A stretch of DNA of 64,000 bases from Burkholderia contaminans. Its GTDB lineage: Bacteria; Pseudomonadota; Gammaproteobacteria; Burkholderiales; Burkholderiaceae. The DNA lies in NCBI RefSeq assembly GCF_029633825.1, contig NZ_CP090642.1, positions 186,001 through 250,000 of the forward strand. Direction: 5' to 3'. The position numbers were made by a program, and so were the translations under genes. The notes below the pieces were generated by a model that ran no database searches, was not told the origin of the DNA, and worked only from the letters and a program-made list of their open reading frames with translations. This document shows, one piece after another, positions 34,189 to 42,675 of this stretch (position 1 is the first letter of the stretch; every line of letters begins with the position of its first letter).

Positions 34189-35904
34189 CTATCCCGCGTC
34201 GGCCCGGTGCGGCTGCCCGGGGGGCTGCGCTTGCAGCAGGCGTGCCATCGCCGCGCGCAGCTTGTCGCTCGGCACCGGCTTGTGCAGCAGCACGAACCCG
34301 CCGTGCTTCAGCCGGCCGGGCCGGCGCGCGGTCGTATCGCCGGTGATCAGCATCGCGGGAATCGCCGTGTTGTACTCGTCGCGAATGCGTGCGATCGCAG
34401 CGATTCCGTTCTGGTCGCCGTGCAGGTGCAGGTCGCAGATCAGCAGGCTTGGCCGTACCTCGCACGATGCCAGGCACGCGATCGCGTCGTCGATCGACGC
34501 GGCCGTGACGACCTGGTAGCCCCAGCGCTCGAGCAGCATCGACATGCCGGCGCGGATCGCGCTTTCGTCGTCGATCACGACCACGAGGTGGGCGGCGGCC
34601 GTTGCCTCGTCGACGGCGATCTCGTCGGCGGCCGCACCCGGCTGCACGACCGTGTCCAGCCGCACCAGCTGCAGTTCGAAGCACGAGCCCCGCCCGGGTT
34701 CGGAGCGCAGCGTCAGCGGACAGTCGAGCAGCCCCGCGAGGCGCCGCACGATCGCCAGCCCGAGGCCGACACCCCGTTCGGGCTCGTCGCCGCGACGGCG
34801 CAACTGGTAGTAATCGTCGAATACGCGTGCCTGCTGGTCGGCCGGAATGCCGCGCCCGGTGTCGATGAATTGCAGGCGAACGTGCTGGCGCGTGCGCCTG
34901 CAGCCGACGACGATACGCCCCGTGTCGGTATAGCGCACCGCATTCGACAGCAGGTTGCGTGCGATGCGCTCGACCAGCACCGGATCGGAATCGACCACTG
35001 CCGTGCTGCGCACGTACGACAGCGACAGGCCTTTTCCGTGCGCGTCGGCGGCGACTTCGCGGCACACGCGCTCCAGCACCGTGCCGATCGCGAACGGCCG
35101 GCGATGGACGGGCACGACGCCCGCATCGAGCCGCGAGATGTCGAGGATCGCGGTGAACAGCGCATCCATCGCGTTGACGGACTGGTCGATGCGATCGACG
35201 AGCAGCGTGCCGTCCGCCGGCATCGGGACGTGACGCAATGCGCCGACGAACAGGCTCAGCGCGTGGACGGGCTGGCGCAGGTCGTGGCTCGCTGCCGCGA
35301 GAAAGCTCGACTTGACGTGCACGGCCTGCGTCGCGAGATCCTTTTGCCGGCGGAAGTTCTCGGCCAGCTGCGCGGCGCGCTGGCGTTCGCGTTCGGCGAT
35401 CCGCTGCGCGCGGATCAGTTGCAACTGCATCTCGATCTGGTCGCGGAATTCCTCGACGAGCCGGATGTAGCGCTCCGAATACGCATTCTCCTTGCAGTCG
35501 AGCAGGCAGATCGTGCCGAACGGCGTGTTGTCGGGCCAGCGGATCGGCAGGCCGAGATACGAGACCATGTTGACGCGCAGGTCCGGATTGTTGCGCCACT
35601 GCGCGGATTGCCGCGCATCCGGCACGACCAGCGTATGGCCGCTCGCAATGACCGCTTCGCAGTAAAGTCCCGAGCCGTGCAGTTCGGCCGATTCGCCCGG
35701 ATAGAACGGATTGCCGGTGTTGCGGCTCGCCACCAGCACCTGGATGTCGCGGCCGACGTTGCGCATGATCAGCCCGGCCGGCACGCCGACGATTTCCGCC
35801 ATCAGGTCGACGAGGCGCTGCCAGCGCGCGATCACGTCGGCGGCGAGGTCGAAAGGGAATTCATGGTCGGCCGGAGCTTCGGGCGGCTCGTCGACATGCG
35901 TCAT
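34189..35904 (-). CDS. Hybrid sensor histidine kinase with GAF and receiver domains
   Basis: A 571-residue soluble protein. ATG 35904 is chosen since AGGAG lies seven bases upstream; GTG 35910 would be only one base from it. Domains in order: GAF-like sensor (about 30-165, with GLYCEAVIASGHTLVVPDAR), a coiled linker (about 165-195), HisKA with SHDLRQPVHALSL (phospho-His near residue 207), HATPase (NLLSNAVRYTDTG; DTGRGIPADQQA; RGVGLGLAIVRRL) and a C-terminal receiver (VVVIDDESAIRAGM, Asp in CDLHLHGDQNG near residue 491, Lys in LLHKPVP). No membrane segment is seen. It lies downstream of a response regulator gene in the same direction (gap about 90 bp), and the two are likely a signalling pair. 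Confidence 0.92.
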   Translation of the reverse strand: MTHVDEPPEAPADHEFPFDLAADVIARWQRLVDLMAEIVGVPAGLIMRNVGRDIQVLVASRNTGNPFYPGESAELHGSGLYCEAVIASGHTLVVPDARQSAQWRNNPDLRVNMVSYLGLPIRWPDNTPFGTICLLDCKENAYSERYIRLVEEFRDQIEMQLQLIRAQRIAERERQRAAQLAENFRRQKDLATQAVHVKSSFLAAASHDLRQPVHALSLFVGALRHVPMPADGTLLVDRIDQSVNAMDALFTAILDISRLDAGVVPVHRRPFAIGTVLERVCREVAADAHGKGLSLSYVRSTAVVDSDPVLVERIARNLLSNAVRYTDTGRIVVGCRRTRQHVRLQFIDTGRGIPADQQARVFDDYYQLRRRGDEPERGVGLGLAIVRRLAGLLDCPLTLRSEPGRGSCFELQLVRLDTVVQPGAAADEIAVDEATAAAHLVVVIDDESAIRAGMSMLLERWGYQVVTAASIDDAIACLASCEVRPSLLICDLHLHGDQNGIAAIARIRDEYNTAIPAMLITGDTTARRPGRLKHGGFVLLHKPVPSDKLRAAMARLLQAQPPGQPHRADAG

Positions 35905-35994
35905 GCGCACGCTCCTCGAACGGGCGGGGAAGATGAGGAAAATTTAGGCGTTCCACGCCGGCATGGCAATGTCGCGACGCGGGCCGGCGTCGGA

Positions 35995-36624
35995 TCAGAT
36001 GAGGCCGGCCTTCCTGCCGGCGGCCGCTGCCTGGGTGCGGTTGATGACGTTCAGCGCCTTGAAGATCGCGGTGATGTGCGCCTTGATGGTCTTTTCGGAC
36101 AACCCCAACTTGTCGGCGATGACCTTGTTCGGTACGCCTTCCGCGAGATAGCGCAGCACTTCGACCTGTCGTTGCGTCAGCATCGATCCGCGTGCTGCAG
36201 CGGCGCCGTCCTGATGCTGCAGCGCGGGGTCGTCGAGCACGAGCGGCGGGACGTAGCGTTCGCCGTTGAGTGCGATCCGGATCGCGGACAGCAGCGTGCG
36301 CGGGCTGGCGGACTTCGGCACGTAACCCATCGCGCCCTGCGCGAACGCGCTGCGCACGGCGCCGGGATCCTCGGACGACGACAGCACGATGACGGGGAGC
36401 CCCGGGCGCATCGTCGCGAAGACGGCGAGCGCATCGAGGCCGTCCATGCCCTGCAGCTTCAGGTCGAGCACGATGGCGTCGAGGTCGGTGTGATCGTCGA
36501 GCAGCCGCACCGCATCATCGGCGCTGCTCGCCTGGACGACGACCGTGTCGTCGTCACCCTGACGCAGCAGCATCTCCACGCCATCCCGCAGGATCGCGTG
36601 ATCGTCGACGATCAGAATTTTCAT
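35995..36624 (-). CDS. NarL/FixJ-type response regulator
   Basis: A 209-residue regulator. The receiver domain (1-120) has the acidic pocket VDDHAILRDG and phosphoacceptor Asp54 in VLDLKLQGMDGLDAL, the conserved Ser/Thr and Lys (VLSSSED; YVPKSASPRTLL). The LuxR-type helix-turn-helix covers about 145-205 (MLTQRQVEVLRYLAEGVPNK; ADKLGLSEKTIKAHITAIFK). It is the first gene of a pair with the hybrid kinase on the minus strand. It diverges from flhDC with a 416-bp gap, so flhDC is a possible target. Confidence 0.93.
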   Translation of the reverse strand: MKILIVDDHAILRDGVEMLLRQGDDDTVVVQASSADDAVRLLDDHTDLDAIVLDLKLQGMDGLDALAVFATMRPGLPVIVLSSSEDPGAVRSAFAQGAMGYVPKSASPRTLLSAIRIALNGERYVPPLVLDDPALQHQDGAAAARGSMLTQRQVEVLRYLAEGVPNKVIADKLGLSEKTIKAHITAIFKALNVINRTQAAAAGRKAGLI

Positions 36625-37040
36625 GAGGACGCTTGAATATGTGAATCAGGACGCGGACCGATACGAACGAACCGGATTGTACAAGACGAAAGTCTTAATA
36701 CTAAAGTCGAGTTTGTCCGGCATCTGTCTTGCGTCTAACGTCGCATTTACATTCAGCGGAATATCGCCGAGACTCAATCACGACAGTTCGCAATGCAGGT
36801 GAATGCGGGCGCGCCATTCGATGCGTCGCCGGCAACTCGGCAATGCGAGCGACGAAGCGCGCGGCCGCTTCAGGACTGAATGGCGGCGCGATGCACGCAC
36901 GCAAGGTGCGTCGTTCGGCGGCGGTGAATTTCCGTTATTCACGTCGAACGAAAAAAATAACGGCTCGTAATAACCGGATTATCGGCACGTATTTGGACGG
37001 TGAATCATTGATCCTGATCGCGCATGAATCGAGGTGAACG
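36625..37040. promoter_or_regulatory. Divergent region between response regulator and flhD genes
   Basis: This 416-bp interval is visibly richer in A and T than the flanks, especially 36640-36760 and 36950-37020 (runs such as AAAAAAATAACGG). It should hold promoters for both sides; AGGTGA-like sequence (GAGGTGAACG) precedes the flhD ATG. A small AGAC-GAAA-GTCT hairpin lies near 36683. I see no gene here. Confidence 0.45.
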
Positions 37041-37364
37041 ATGAAGGTTGCCAACGACAGCGATGCAATGTGGGAACTGAACATGTCGTATCTCTGGCTT
37101 GCGCAGCGACTCCTGCAGTCGGATCGCGCAACCGGCATGTTCCGCCTGGGCGTGACCGCCGATGTCGCCGCCGCGCTGGCCGCGCTGTCGATGAAGCACA
37201 TGAACGAGCTCGCGTCTGCGGGGCAATTGATCTGCGCATTGCGGCCGGGCCGATACGGCGTGCTGTCGGCACTGACCCGCGCGACGCCGCCGGTCGATCT
37301 CGTGCGCGTGCATACCGCGATGGTGCTGGCCGGCCTTGCGCTGCCCGACGAGGAAACATCGTGA
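37041..37364 (+). CDS. flhD: Flagellar master regulator subunit FlhD (isolated copy)
   Basis: A 107-residue protein matching FlhD throughout: [59 protein letters not shown] and [11 protein letters not shown]. FlhD forms a ring with FlhC (FlhD4C2) that activates class II flagellar promoters with sigma-70. The stop overlaps the FlhC GTG start by four bases (GTGA), a sign of coupled translation. No flagellar structural operon is adjacent, so this pair looks like a second, dispersed copy. Regulation may involve the divergent response regulator. Confidence 0.9.
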   Translation: MKVANDSDAMWELNMSYLWLAQRLLQSDRATGMFRLGVTADVAAALAALSMKHMNELASAGQLICALRPGRYGVLSALTRATPPVDLVRVHTAMVLAGLALPDEETS

Positions 37365-38014
37365 ACGGCCGGGCAGGGCGGCTTGGCCTCGCGGACGACG
37401 CGCAACTGACGATGCACGCGGCGGCGTTGATCCGGCTCGGCGCGCGGCTGCAGATGCTGGAAATCGAGTGCGGGTTGCCGCGCGACCGTCTCGTGCGCCT
37501 GTATCGCGAAGTGCGCGGCGTGGCCGCGCCGAAGGGGTTGCTGCCGTCGTCGATCGGCTGGTACATGACGTGGTTCGCGAACCTTCATGCATCGCTGTTC
37601 CACAGCATCTACCGCTTCCTGCGCAACCAGGCGGGCTGCACGCGACTCGAGGCACTCGTCAAGGCCTATACGCTGTATGCCGAACAGGGCGATGCTGCGT
37701 GCCGCGCGTTGCCGCTGGACCTGACACGCGCCTGGATGCTGGTGCGCTTCGTCGACGCCGGCGTGCTCGACATTGCCCATTGCCGCGATTGCGGCGCGGC
37801 GTTCATCACCTATCGCCACGCGCTGCGCCGGCATCCCGTGTGCGTTGCCTGCCGGCTGCCGGCGCGTGCCGGCAAGCGCGCGGTCCGCACGTCGCCGCGC
37901 GTGGCGCCCGGCACGCGGCATGCGCGACGGCACGATGTACAGGTGGCCGTCGCGTCCAGTCGCGGCAGCGGGAGCGCCGCAGGCGATTCATCGGGAGAAT
38001 GGTGTGCAATCTAA
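37361..38014 (+). CDS. flhC: Flagellar master regulator subunit FlhC (isolated copy)
   Basis: A 217-residue protein that starts at GTG 37361, overlapping the flhD stop. It has the FlhC core [20 protein letters not shown] and [20 protein letters not shown], and the zinc-binding cysteines in [12 protein letters not shown] and [10 protein letters not shown] (two CxxC pairs near residues 139-161). The C-terminus (about 170-217, from [11 protein letters not shown]) is Arg/Ser/Gly-rich and differs from that of E. coli FlhC, so it may be disordered. It should bind DNA together with FlhD. Confidence 0.9.
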   Translation: MNGRAGRLGLADDAQLTMHAAALIRLGARLQMLEIECGLPRDRLVRLYREVRGVAAPKGLLPSSIGWYMTWFANLHASLFHSIYRFLRNQAGCTRLEALVKAYTLYAEQGDAACRALPLDLTRAWMLVRFVDAGVLDIAHCRDCGAAFITYRHALRRHPVCVACRLPARAGKRAVRTSPRVAPGTRHARRHDVQVAVASSRGSGSAAGDSSGEWCAI

Positions 38015-38140
38015 CGGGGCAATGGCGGCCGCGGCGGGGCCCGCGCGGCCCGCGGCGAATGGCGCCGGCCGGCACGTCGCGTCGGCCGGGGCGGCGCGCT
38101 CGCCCGATCGCGATGGCGGCACCCATCCTGTGCCGGCATC

Positions 38141-40093
38141 GTGAACCTGCGCGGCCTCTCGATCCGGCAGCGGATGCAGGCCGGCTTCGCGCTCGTCGTG
38201 ATGCTGACGGCGGTGGCGTGCGGGACGAACCTGCGGGAAAGCTATCGGCAATACCGGCAGGGCTATCTCGACCTGCGCGATTTCGCGCTGGTCGAGCGCG
38301 CGATGATCGCGTCGAACCGGATCTCGGCCGAACGCTGGCCGGCCAACCAGTTGCTGGCGCTGCGGTGGCGCGATGCCGCGACCCAGGTGCAGGCGGTGCG
38401 CGATGCGCGGGCGCGTTCGGATCAGGCGCTCGATGCGCTGCGAGACGACCTCGCGCGGGCGGAGGCGCTCGGTGCATCCGAGCGCGGGGCCGCGCTGCAC
38501 GCGCTCGAGTCGATACGCGCCGAGCTGGCCGGCGCGCGCGGCGAAGTCGATGCGCTCGCCGCGCGGCCCGCGGCGGCGCGTGCGACGTGGCAGGTGCAGG
38601 CTGCACAGGACCGCATGTTCGCGGCCGCCGACGATCTGGCGACGCTGACCGGCAGCGTGATGGCGGGTACGGCGATGCGTCATCCGGACACGGCCGGTGC
38701 GCTGGTCCTCGCGCGCCTGCTGGGCGACCTGCGTGAATACACCGGCCGGCTCGGCTCGCTGTTCGTCGCACCGCTGGTGACGCGCGAGGCGCTCGACAAC
38801 GATCGGCTGGCGCGCATCCTCCAGATGCGTGGGCGCATCGTGCAGCTTCGCGCACTGATCGCCGGTGCGATCGTGCCGCCGCTCGACGACGCGATGCTGT
38901 CGAATGACCTGGCGCGGTTGAACGACACGATGGACGGCAGCTTCCTGCCGCTCGTGGCCGCGACGGTTCGCGCAGGGCGCACGGGCGCCTATGCGACGAA
39001 CGCCGAGGATTTCGCGTCGCGGATCATGCGGGACCTCGACGCATCGGCGCGGTTGCGCGACCGCGTGCTCGACCTCACGCGTGCACGGGCGGTGGCGCTG
39101 CGCGATGCGGCGCGCGTCCGGATGACGCTATCGGCTGCCGAGGCGGCGTGCTGCATCGCGATCCTGTTCCTGCTCGTGCGCGGCACGCAGCGCACGCTGT
39201 CGAAACCGCTCGATGCGCTGAGCCGGCGCATCGTTGCGTTGAGCAACGGCGACGTGTCACCGATCGTCCGGATTCCGGGCACGAGCCCCGAGATCGCGCA
39301 CGTGAACGATGCACTGGACGCGCTGCGTGGCGCCTACGTTCATCGCACGCTGCTCGAGCGGCAGCGCAACGACATGCTGACGCTGTTCTCGCACGACATG
39401 CGCGCGCCGCTCACGTCGGTCATCGTGCTCGTGGACGCGCCTGCCGCCTGCCCGCCCGACTGCACGCTGCGCGAGCGTCTTCACGAGATCGGCGGGCTGG
39501 CGCGTCATACGCTCGCGATGGCGGACGGTTTCGCGCAGGTGTCGCGGGCGGAGGCGGGCGAGTACGCGTCGGAACTCGTCAACGTGGCCGACCTGATGAA
39601 TCAGGCACGCGACGAAATCTGGCCGCGCGCCCGGGACAAGCACATCGCGATCGACGACGTACCACCGTGCGACGACGCGCTCGTACGCGGCGATCCGGCG
39701 CTGCTGTCGCGTGCGCTGGTCCATCTGCTGGGGAACGCGGTCGAATACAGCGCGGCGCATACCCGCGTCGAGTGCAGCGTCGAACTGGCGGACGACGGTA
39801 CTTCGGTGTGCTGCGTGATTCGCGATTACGGCTACGGGATCGCGGCCGAGGATCAGGCGCGCCTGTTCGAGCGTTACCGGCGCTTTCGCCTGCAAGGGCA
39901 GCCCGACACGAAGGGCGTCGGGCTCGGCATGGCGTTTGCGAAGGCGGTCGTGGACCGGCACCGCGGCGAGATCCACGTGCGCAGCGCGCCATGGCAGGGC
40001 ACGACCGTGACGCTCATGCTGCCCGTGGCCGGTGCATCCTGCAACGTGCACGACCCGGACCGAGCGATGTCGGCCGAACCGATACCGGGATGA
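38141..40093 (+). CDS. Membrane sensor histidine kinase
   Basis: A 650-residue kinase starting at GTG 38141 (no strong ribosome binding site; 126 bp after flhC). Transmembrane segment 1 is about residues 14-28 (AGFALVVMLTAVACG). A large sensor region of about 300 residues rich in Ala and Arg helices follows, with a second membrane segment near 330-345 (CCIAILFLLV), a HAMP-like stretch, then HisKA (LTLFSHDMRAPLTSVIVLVD, phospho-His near 418), and the ATP-binding N, G1 and G2 boxes (LLGNAVEYS; RDYGYGIAAEDQA; KGVGLGMAFAKAV). It has no adjacent response regulator, so its partner is unknown; it may feed into the flagellar regulators next door. The helical sensor resembles chemosensory or CHASE3-like domains only in general shape. 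Confidence 0.85.
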   Translation: MNLRGLSIRQRMQAGFALVVMLTAVACGTNLRESYRQYRQGYLDLRDFALVERAMIASNRISAERWPANQLLALRWRDAATQVQAVRDARARSDQALDALRDDLARAEALGASERGAALHALESIRAELAGARGEVDALAARPAAARATWQVQAAQDRMFAAADDLATLTGSVMAGTAMRHPDTAGALVLARLLGDLREYTGRLGSLFVAPLVTREALDNDRLARILQMRGRIVQLRALIAGAIVPPLDDAMLSNDLARLNDTMDGSFLPLVAATVRAGRTGAYATNAEDFASRIMRDLDASARLRDRVLDLTRARAVALRDAARVRMTLSAAEAACCIAILFLLVRGTQRTLSKPLDALSRRIVALSNGDVSPIVRIPGTSPEIAHVNDALDALRGAYVHRTLLERQRNDMLTLFSHDMRAPLTSVIVLVDAPAACPPDCTLRERLHEIGGLARHTLAMADGFAQVSRAEAGEYASELVNVADLMNQARDEIWPRARDKHIAIDDVPPCDDALVRGDPALLSRALVHLLGNAVEYSAAHTRVECSVELADDGTSVCCVIRDYGYGIAAEDQARLFERYRRFRLQGQPDTKGVGLGMAFAKAVVDRHRGEIHVRSAPWQGTTVTLMLPVAGASCNVHDPDRAMSAEPIPG

Positions 40094-40277
40094 TGCATGG
40101 CGGCGGGAGGCCGCACGCCGTGCACCCGGTGGTGTCTTCGCGCAGCCGCACGCGGCGATGTTCGACGGCGCGTGAAGTTGGTACGATCGCGCGTATCGTT
40201 CACGCCGGCGCCGCAACCCGCCGGCCATCGGTCGCACGGCCGCCCGGCCGCACGGTCTCGTTCGGGAGAAGCGGTTC

Positions 40278-40649
40278 ATGCTGCAGGCGTTCGCGGTCTT
40301 GCTGACCTTCCAGTGTCTCGGGGAAGGCGTGTCCTACCTGTTCGGCCTGCCGGTGCCGGGCCCGGTGATCGGCATGTTGTTGCTGTTCGGCTTCGTGATG
40401 GTGCGCCCGCAGGTGGCCGACGCGATCGAGCCGACCGCGCTCGAGTTGCTGCGCCATCTGTCGCTGCTGTTCGTGCCGGCCGGCGTCGGCATCATGGTGT
40501 CGGCCGACCGCGTGCGCGGCGACGCGGTCGCGGTCGTCGTCGCGCTGGCGGTGAGCACCACGCTCGCGATCGCGGTGACCGCGCTCGTCACGCGCGCGCT
40601 GCTGCGCCGCCAGCGGCGCGCGGGCGGCGCGGAGGAGGGCACGCCATGA
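40278..40649 (+). CDS. LrgA/CidA-family holin-like membrane protein
   Basis: A 123-residue protein with four membrane segments. GLPVPGPVIGMLLLFGF and HLSLLFVPAGVGIM are typical LrgA/CidA landmarks. Members, with LrgB, affect murein hydrolase export and cell death or transport small acids. GGGAGA lies upstream of ATG 40278. It overlaps the LrgB-type gene by 4 bp, and the pair is clearly cotranscribed. Confidence 0.9.
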   Translation: MLQAFAVLLTFQCLGEGVSYLFGLPVPGPVIGMLLLFGFVMVRPQVADAIEPTALELLRHLSLLFVPAGVGIMVSADRVRGDAVAVVVALAVSTTLAIAVTALVTRALLRRQRRAGGAEEGTP

Positions 40650-41380
40650 CGGCCTTCCCGAAACTCGGCGCGATCTGGGTCTATCTCGCCGCGACCCCGC
40701 TGCTGGGCCTGACCATCACGCTGATCGCCTATCTGCTTGCACAGGCCGTCTATGCGCGGGCGCGCTTCAACCCGCTCGCGAACCCGGTGCTGATCGCGGT
40801 CGCGCTGATCGTCGTGCTGCTGACGATCACCCGTACGCCATATCCGACGTATTTCGAAGGCGCGCAGTTCGTCCACTTCCTGCTCGGCCCCGCCACCGTC
40901 GCGCTGGCGCTGCCGCTGTACCGCCAGTGGTCGAAGCTGCGCCGCGCCGCGGTGCCGCTGCTGGTCGGCCTGCTCGCGGGCTCGCTGACCGCGATCGTGT
41001 CGGCGGTCGGCATCGCGGCGCTGTTCGGCGCGTCGCACCAGACGATCGCGTCGCTCGCGCCAAAATCGGCGACGACGCCGATCGCGATGGCCGTCGCCGC
41101 GGAAATCGGCGGGATTCCATCGCTCACCGCCGTGCTCGTGATCTCGACCGGGATTTTCGGGGCGGTGTGCGCACGCGGGATCCTCAATGCGCTGCGGGTC
41201 GACGAACCGGCCGTGCGCGGCTTCGCGCTCGGCGTCGCGTCGCATGGAATCGGCACCGCGCGTGCGTTCCAGGTCAGCGAGGAGGCCGGTGCGTTCGCCG
41301 GGCTCGGGATGGGGATGAACGGCGTGCTGACGGCCTTCGTCGTGCCGATCCTGCTGCCGGTGCTGTCGCGCTGGATCTGA
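40646..41380 (+). CDS. LrgB/CidB-family membrane protein
   Basis: A 244-residue protein with about seven to eight membrane segments. It shows the LrgB landmarks TYFEGAQFVHFLLGPATVALAL (near residue 67), SLAPKSATTPIAMAVAAEIG (near 135) and HGIGTARAFQ (near 205). Its ATG lies in the LrgA stop (ATGA), a sign of translational coupling. The pair has been linked to lysis control and, in some bacteria, to glycolate or pyruvate movement; the exact role here is unknown. No LytSR-type two-component system lies next to it. Confidence 0.92.
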   Translation: MTAFPKLGAIWVYLAATPLLGLTITLIAYLLAQAVYARARFNPLANPVLIAVALIVVLLTITRTPYPTYFEGAQFVHFLLGPATVALALPLYRQWSKLRRAAVPLLVGLLAGSLTAIVSAVGIAALFGASHQTIASLAPKSATTPIAMAVAAEIGGIPSLTAVLVISTGIFGAVCARGILNALRVDEPAVRGFALGVASHGIGTARAFQVSEEAGAFAGLGMGMNGVLTAFVVPILLPVLSRWI

Positions 41381-41615
41381 GCGCCGGCCGGGGCGGGCAA
41401 GGCCGGGTTATCGGTTTCCCTGATGGCGCCGGCGCGGCGCCGAAACGACGGTGCACGCCGTGCGCATGTATCGTGGCCGTTATCAGGAGAATTCAGGAAC
41501 GCACACGGACAACCGAATACTGATCGGCTAACGTTGCAACGGCGCCGATGTCGCAAGCGGTCGTGTGCGCGCCGGTGTTCGACCCATTATCAACAATCGA
41601 CAAGGAGATCCGGCC

Positions 41616-41921
41616 ATGAAGCAGTCTCGCGTGGTATCGGTGGCAGTAGCAGTAACGGCGTCGTTCGGTCTGCTGTTGACCGCCGCGCCGGCGGCATACG
41701 CGCAGGATCCGGCGTCCGCGCCGACGCAGAAGCAGCTCGACAAGGCGCAGAAGAAGGCGGCCCGCAAGGCAGCCCGCGCGCGGCATGCGTCGGACCTGAA
41801 GGCGATCGGCACGGGCAGCGGCTACCGGTTGACCAACGACCAGAGCAACTATCCGCAGAACGCCGCGACGAAGGCGCCCGCGACGAAGGCGGCGCCGGCC
41901 GCCCCGGCATCGGGCCAGTAA
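41616..41921 (+). CDS. Small secreted Lys/Ala-rich protein
   Basis: A 101-residue protein with a signal peptide (SVAVAVTASFGLLLTAAPAA, cleavage near AYA) and a lysine/alanine-rich mature region: TQKQLDKAQKKAARKAARAR forms a helix-like stretch, then GTGSGYRLTNDQSNYPQNA and a low-complexity ATKAPATKAAPAAPAS tail. AAGGAG precedes the ATG. The general build (signal peptide, basic helix, a tyrosine-proline motif) is like small DUF4148-type secreted proteins of Burkholderia, but I cannot confirm the family. A 16-bp hairpin follows the stop. Confidence 0.7.
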   Translation: MKQSRVVSVAVAVTASFGLLLTAAPAAYAQDPASAPTQKQLDKAQKKAARKAARARHASDLKAIGTGSGYRLTNDQSNYPQNAATKAPATKAAPAAPASGQ

Positions 41922-41940
41922 CGGCCGGAACCCGGGCACA

Positions 41941-41977
41941 GCGCAAACGGCGCCGGATCGACCGGCGCCGTTTGCGC
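41941..41977. terminator. 16-bp perfect hairpin between convergent genes (bidirectional terminator candidate)
   Basis: GCGCAAACGGCGCCGG (41941-41956) and its exact complement CCGGCGCCGTTTGCGC (41962-41977) flank the 5-base loop ATCGA. It lies 20 bp after the small secreted protein's stop and 35 bp after the wrbA end on the other strand, between convergent genes. No long T-run follows on either side, but the stem is very strong. Confidence 0.75.
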
Positions 41978-42011
41978 ATGTGCGGGCTGCCCGAATCGCC
42001 GGGCCGCCGCG

Positions 42012-42614
42012 TTACGACGCGAGCTTGCTCGCGATTTCCGCGACGTGCTTGCCCTGGTAGCGCGCGATGTCGAGCTCGTTCGCGCTCGGCTGGCGGCTGC
42101 CGTCCGCGCCCGCGAGCGTGGTCGCGCCGTACGGCGTGCCGCCGGTGATTTCGTTCATGTTGACGAGGCCGCTGCATGCATACGGCACACCCACGATCAC
42201 CATCCCGTGGTGCAGCAGCGTGGTGTGGAACGACGTGATCGTCGTTTCCTGGCCGCCGTGCTGGGTGCCGGTCGACGCGAACACGCTGCCGATCTTGCCG
42301 ACGAGCGCGCCCTTCATCCACAGGCCGCCGGTCTGGTCGAGGAACGTGCGCATCTGGCCGGCCATGTTGCCGAAGCGGGTCGGTGTGCCGAAGATGATCG
42401 CATCGTAGTCGGCGAGTTCGTCCACCGTCGCGACTGGCGCGGCCTGGTCGACCTTCACGCCGATCGCGCGGGCCTGGTCGACGGGAATCGTTTCCGGCAC
42501 GCGCTTGAGCGTGACCTCGACGCCGGCCACCGATTTCGCGCCTTCCGCGATGTGCTGCGCCATCGTTTCGACGTGCCCGTAGGACGAGTAGTAAAGAACG
42601 AGTACCTTGGCCAT
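42012..42614 (-). CDS. wrbA: NAD(P)H:quinone oxidoreductase, WrbA type
   Basis: A 200-residue flavodoxin-like protein. The N-terminus [20 protein letters not shown] is the FMN phosphate-binding loop; [22 protein letters not shown] and [20 protein letters not shown] are WrbA signatures. It reduces quinones by two electrons and so limits oxidative stress. It is preceded on the same strand by the pirin gene with a strong terminator-like hairpin in the 61-bp gap; a shared promoter is therefore uncertain. Confidence 0.95.
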   Translation of the reverse strand: MAKVLVLYYSSYGHVETMAQHIAEGAKSVAGVEVTLKRVPETIPVDQARAIGVKVDQAAPVATVDELADYDAIIFGTPTRFGNMAGQMRTFLDQTGGLWMKGALVGKIGSVFASTGTQHGGQETTITSFHTTLLHHGMVIVGVPYACSGLVNMNEITGGTPYGATTLAGADGSRQPSANELDIARYQGKHVAEIASKLAS

Positions 42615-42635
42615 GTTGCGAATCTCCGATTAAAA

Positions 42636-42658
42636 GGGCCCCGCGGTCAGCGGGGCCC
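42636..42658 (-). terminator. GC-rich hairpin between pirin and wrbA genes
   Basis: GGGCCCCGC (42636-42644) pairs with GCGGGGCCC (42650-42658) across GGTCA. Read on the minus strand, in the direction of transcription from the pirin gene, the stem is followed by TTTTA, so it fits a Rho-independent terminator or attenuator ahead of wrbA. Confidence 0.8.
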
Positions 42659-42675
42659 GGTTTCCCGAACGGGCG

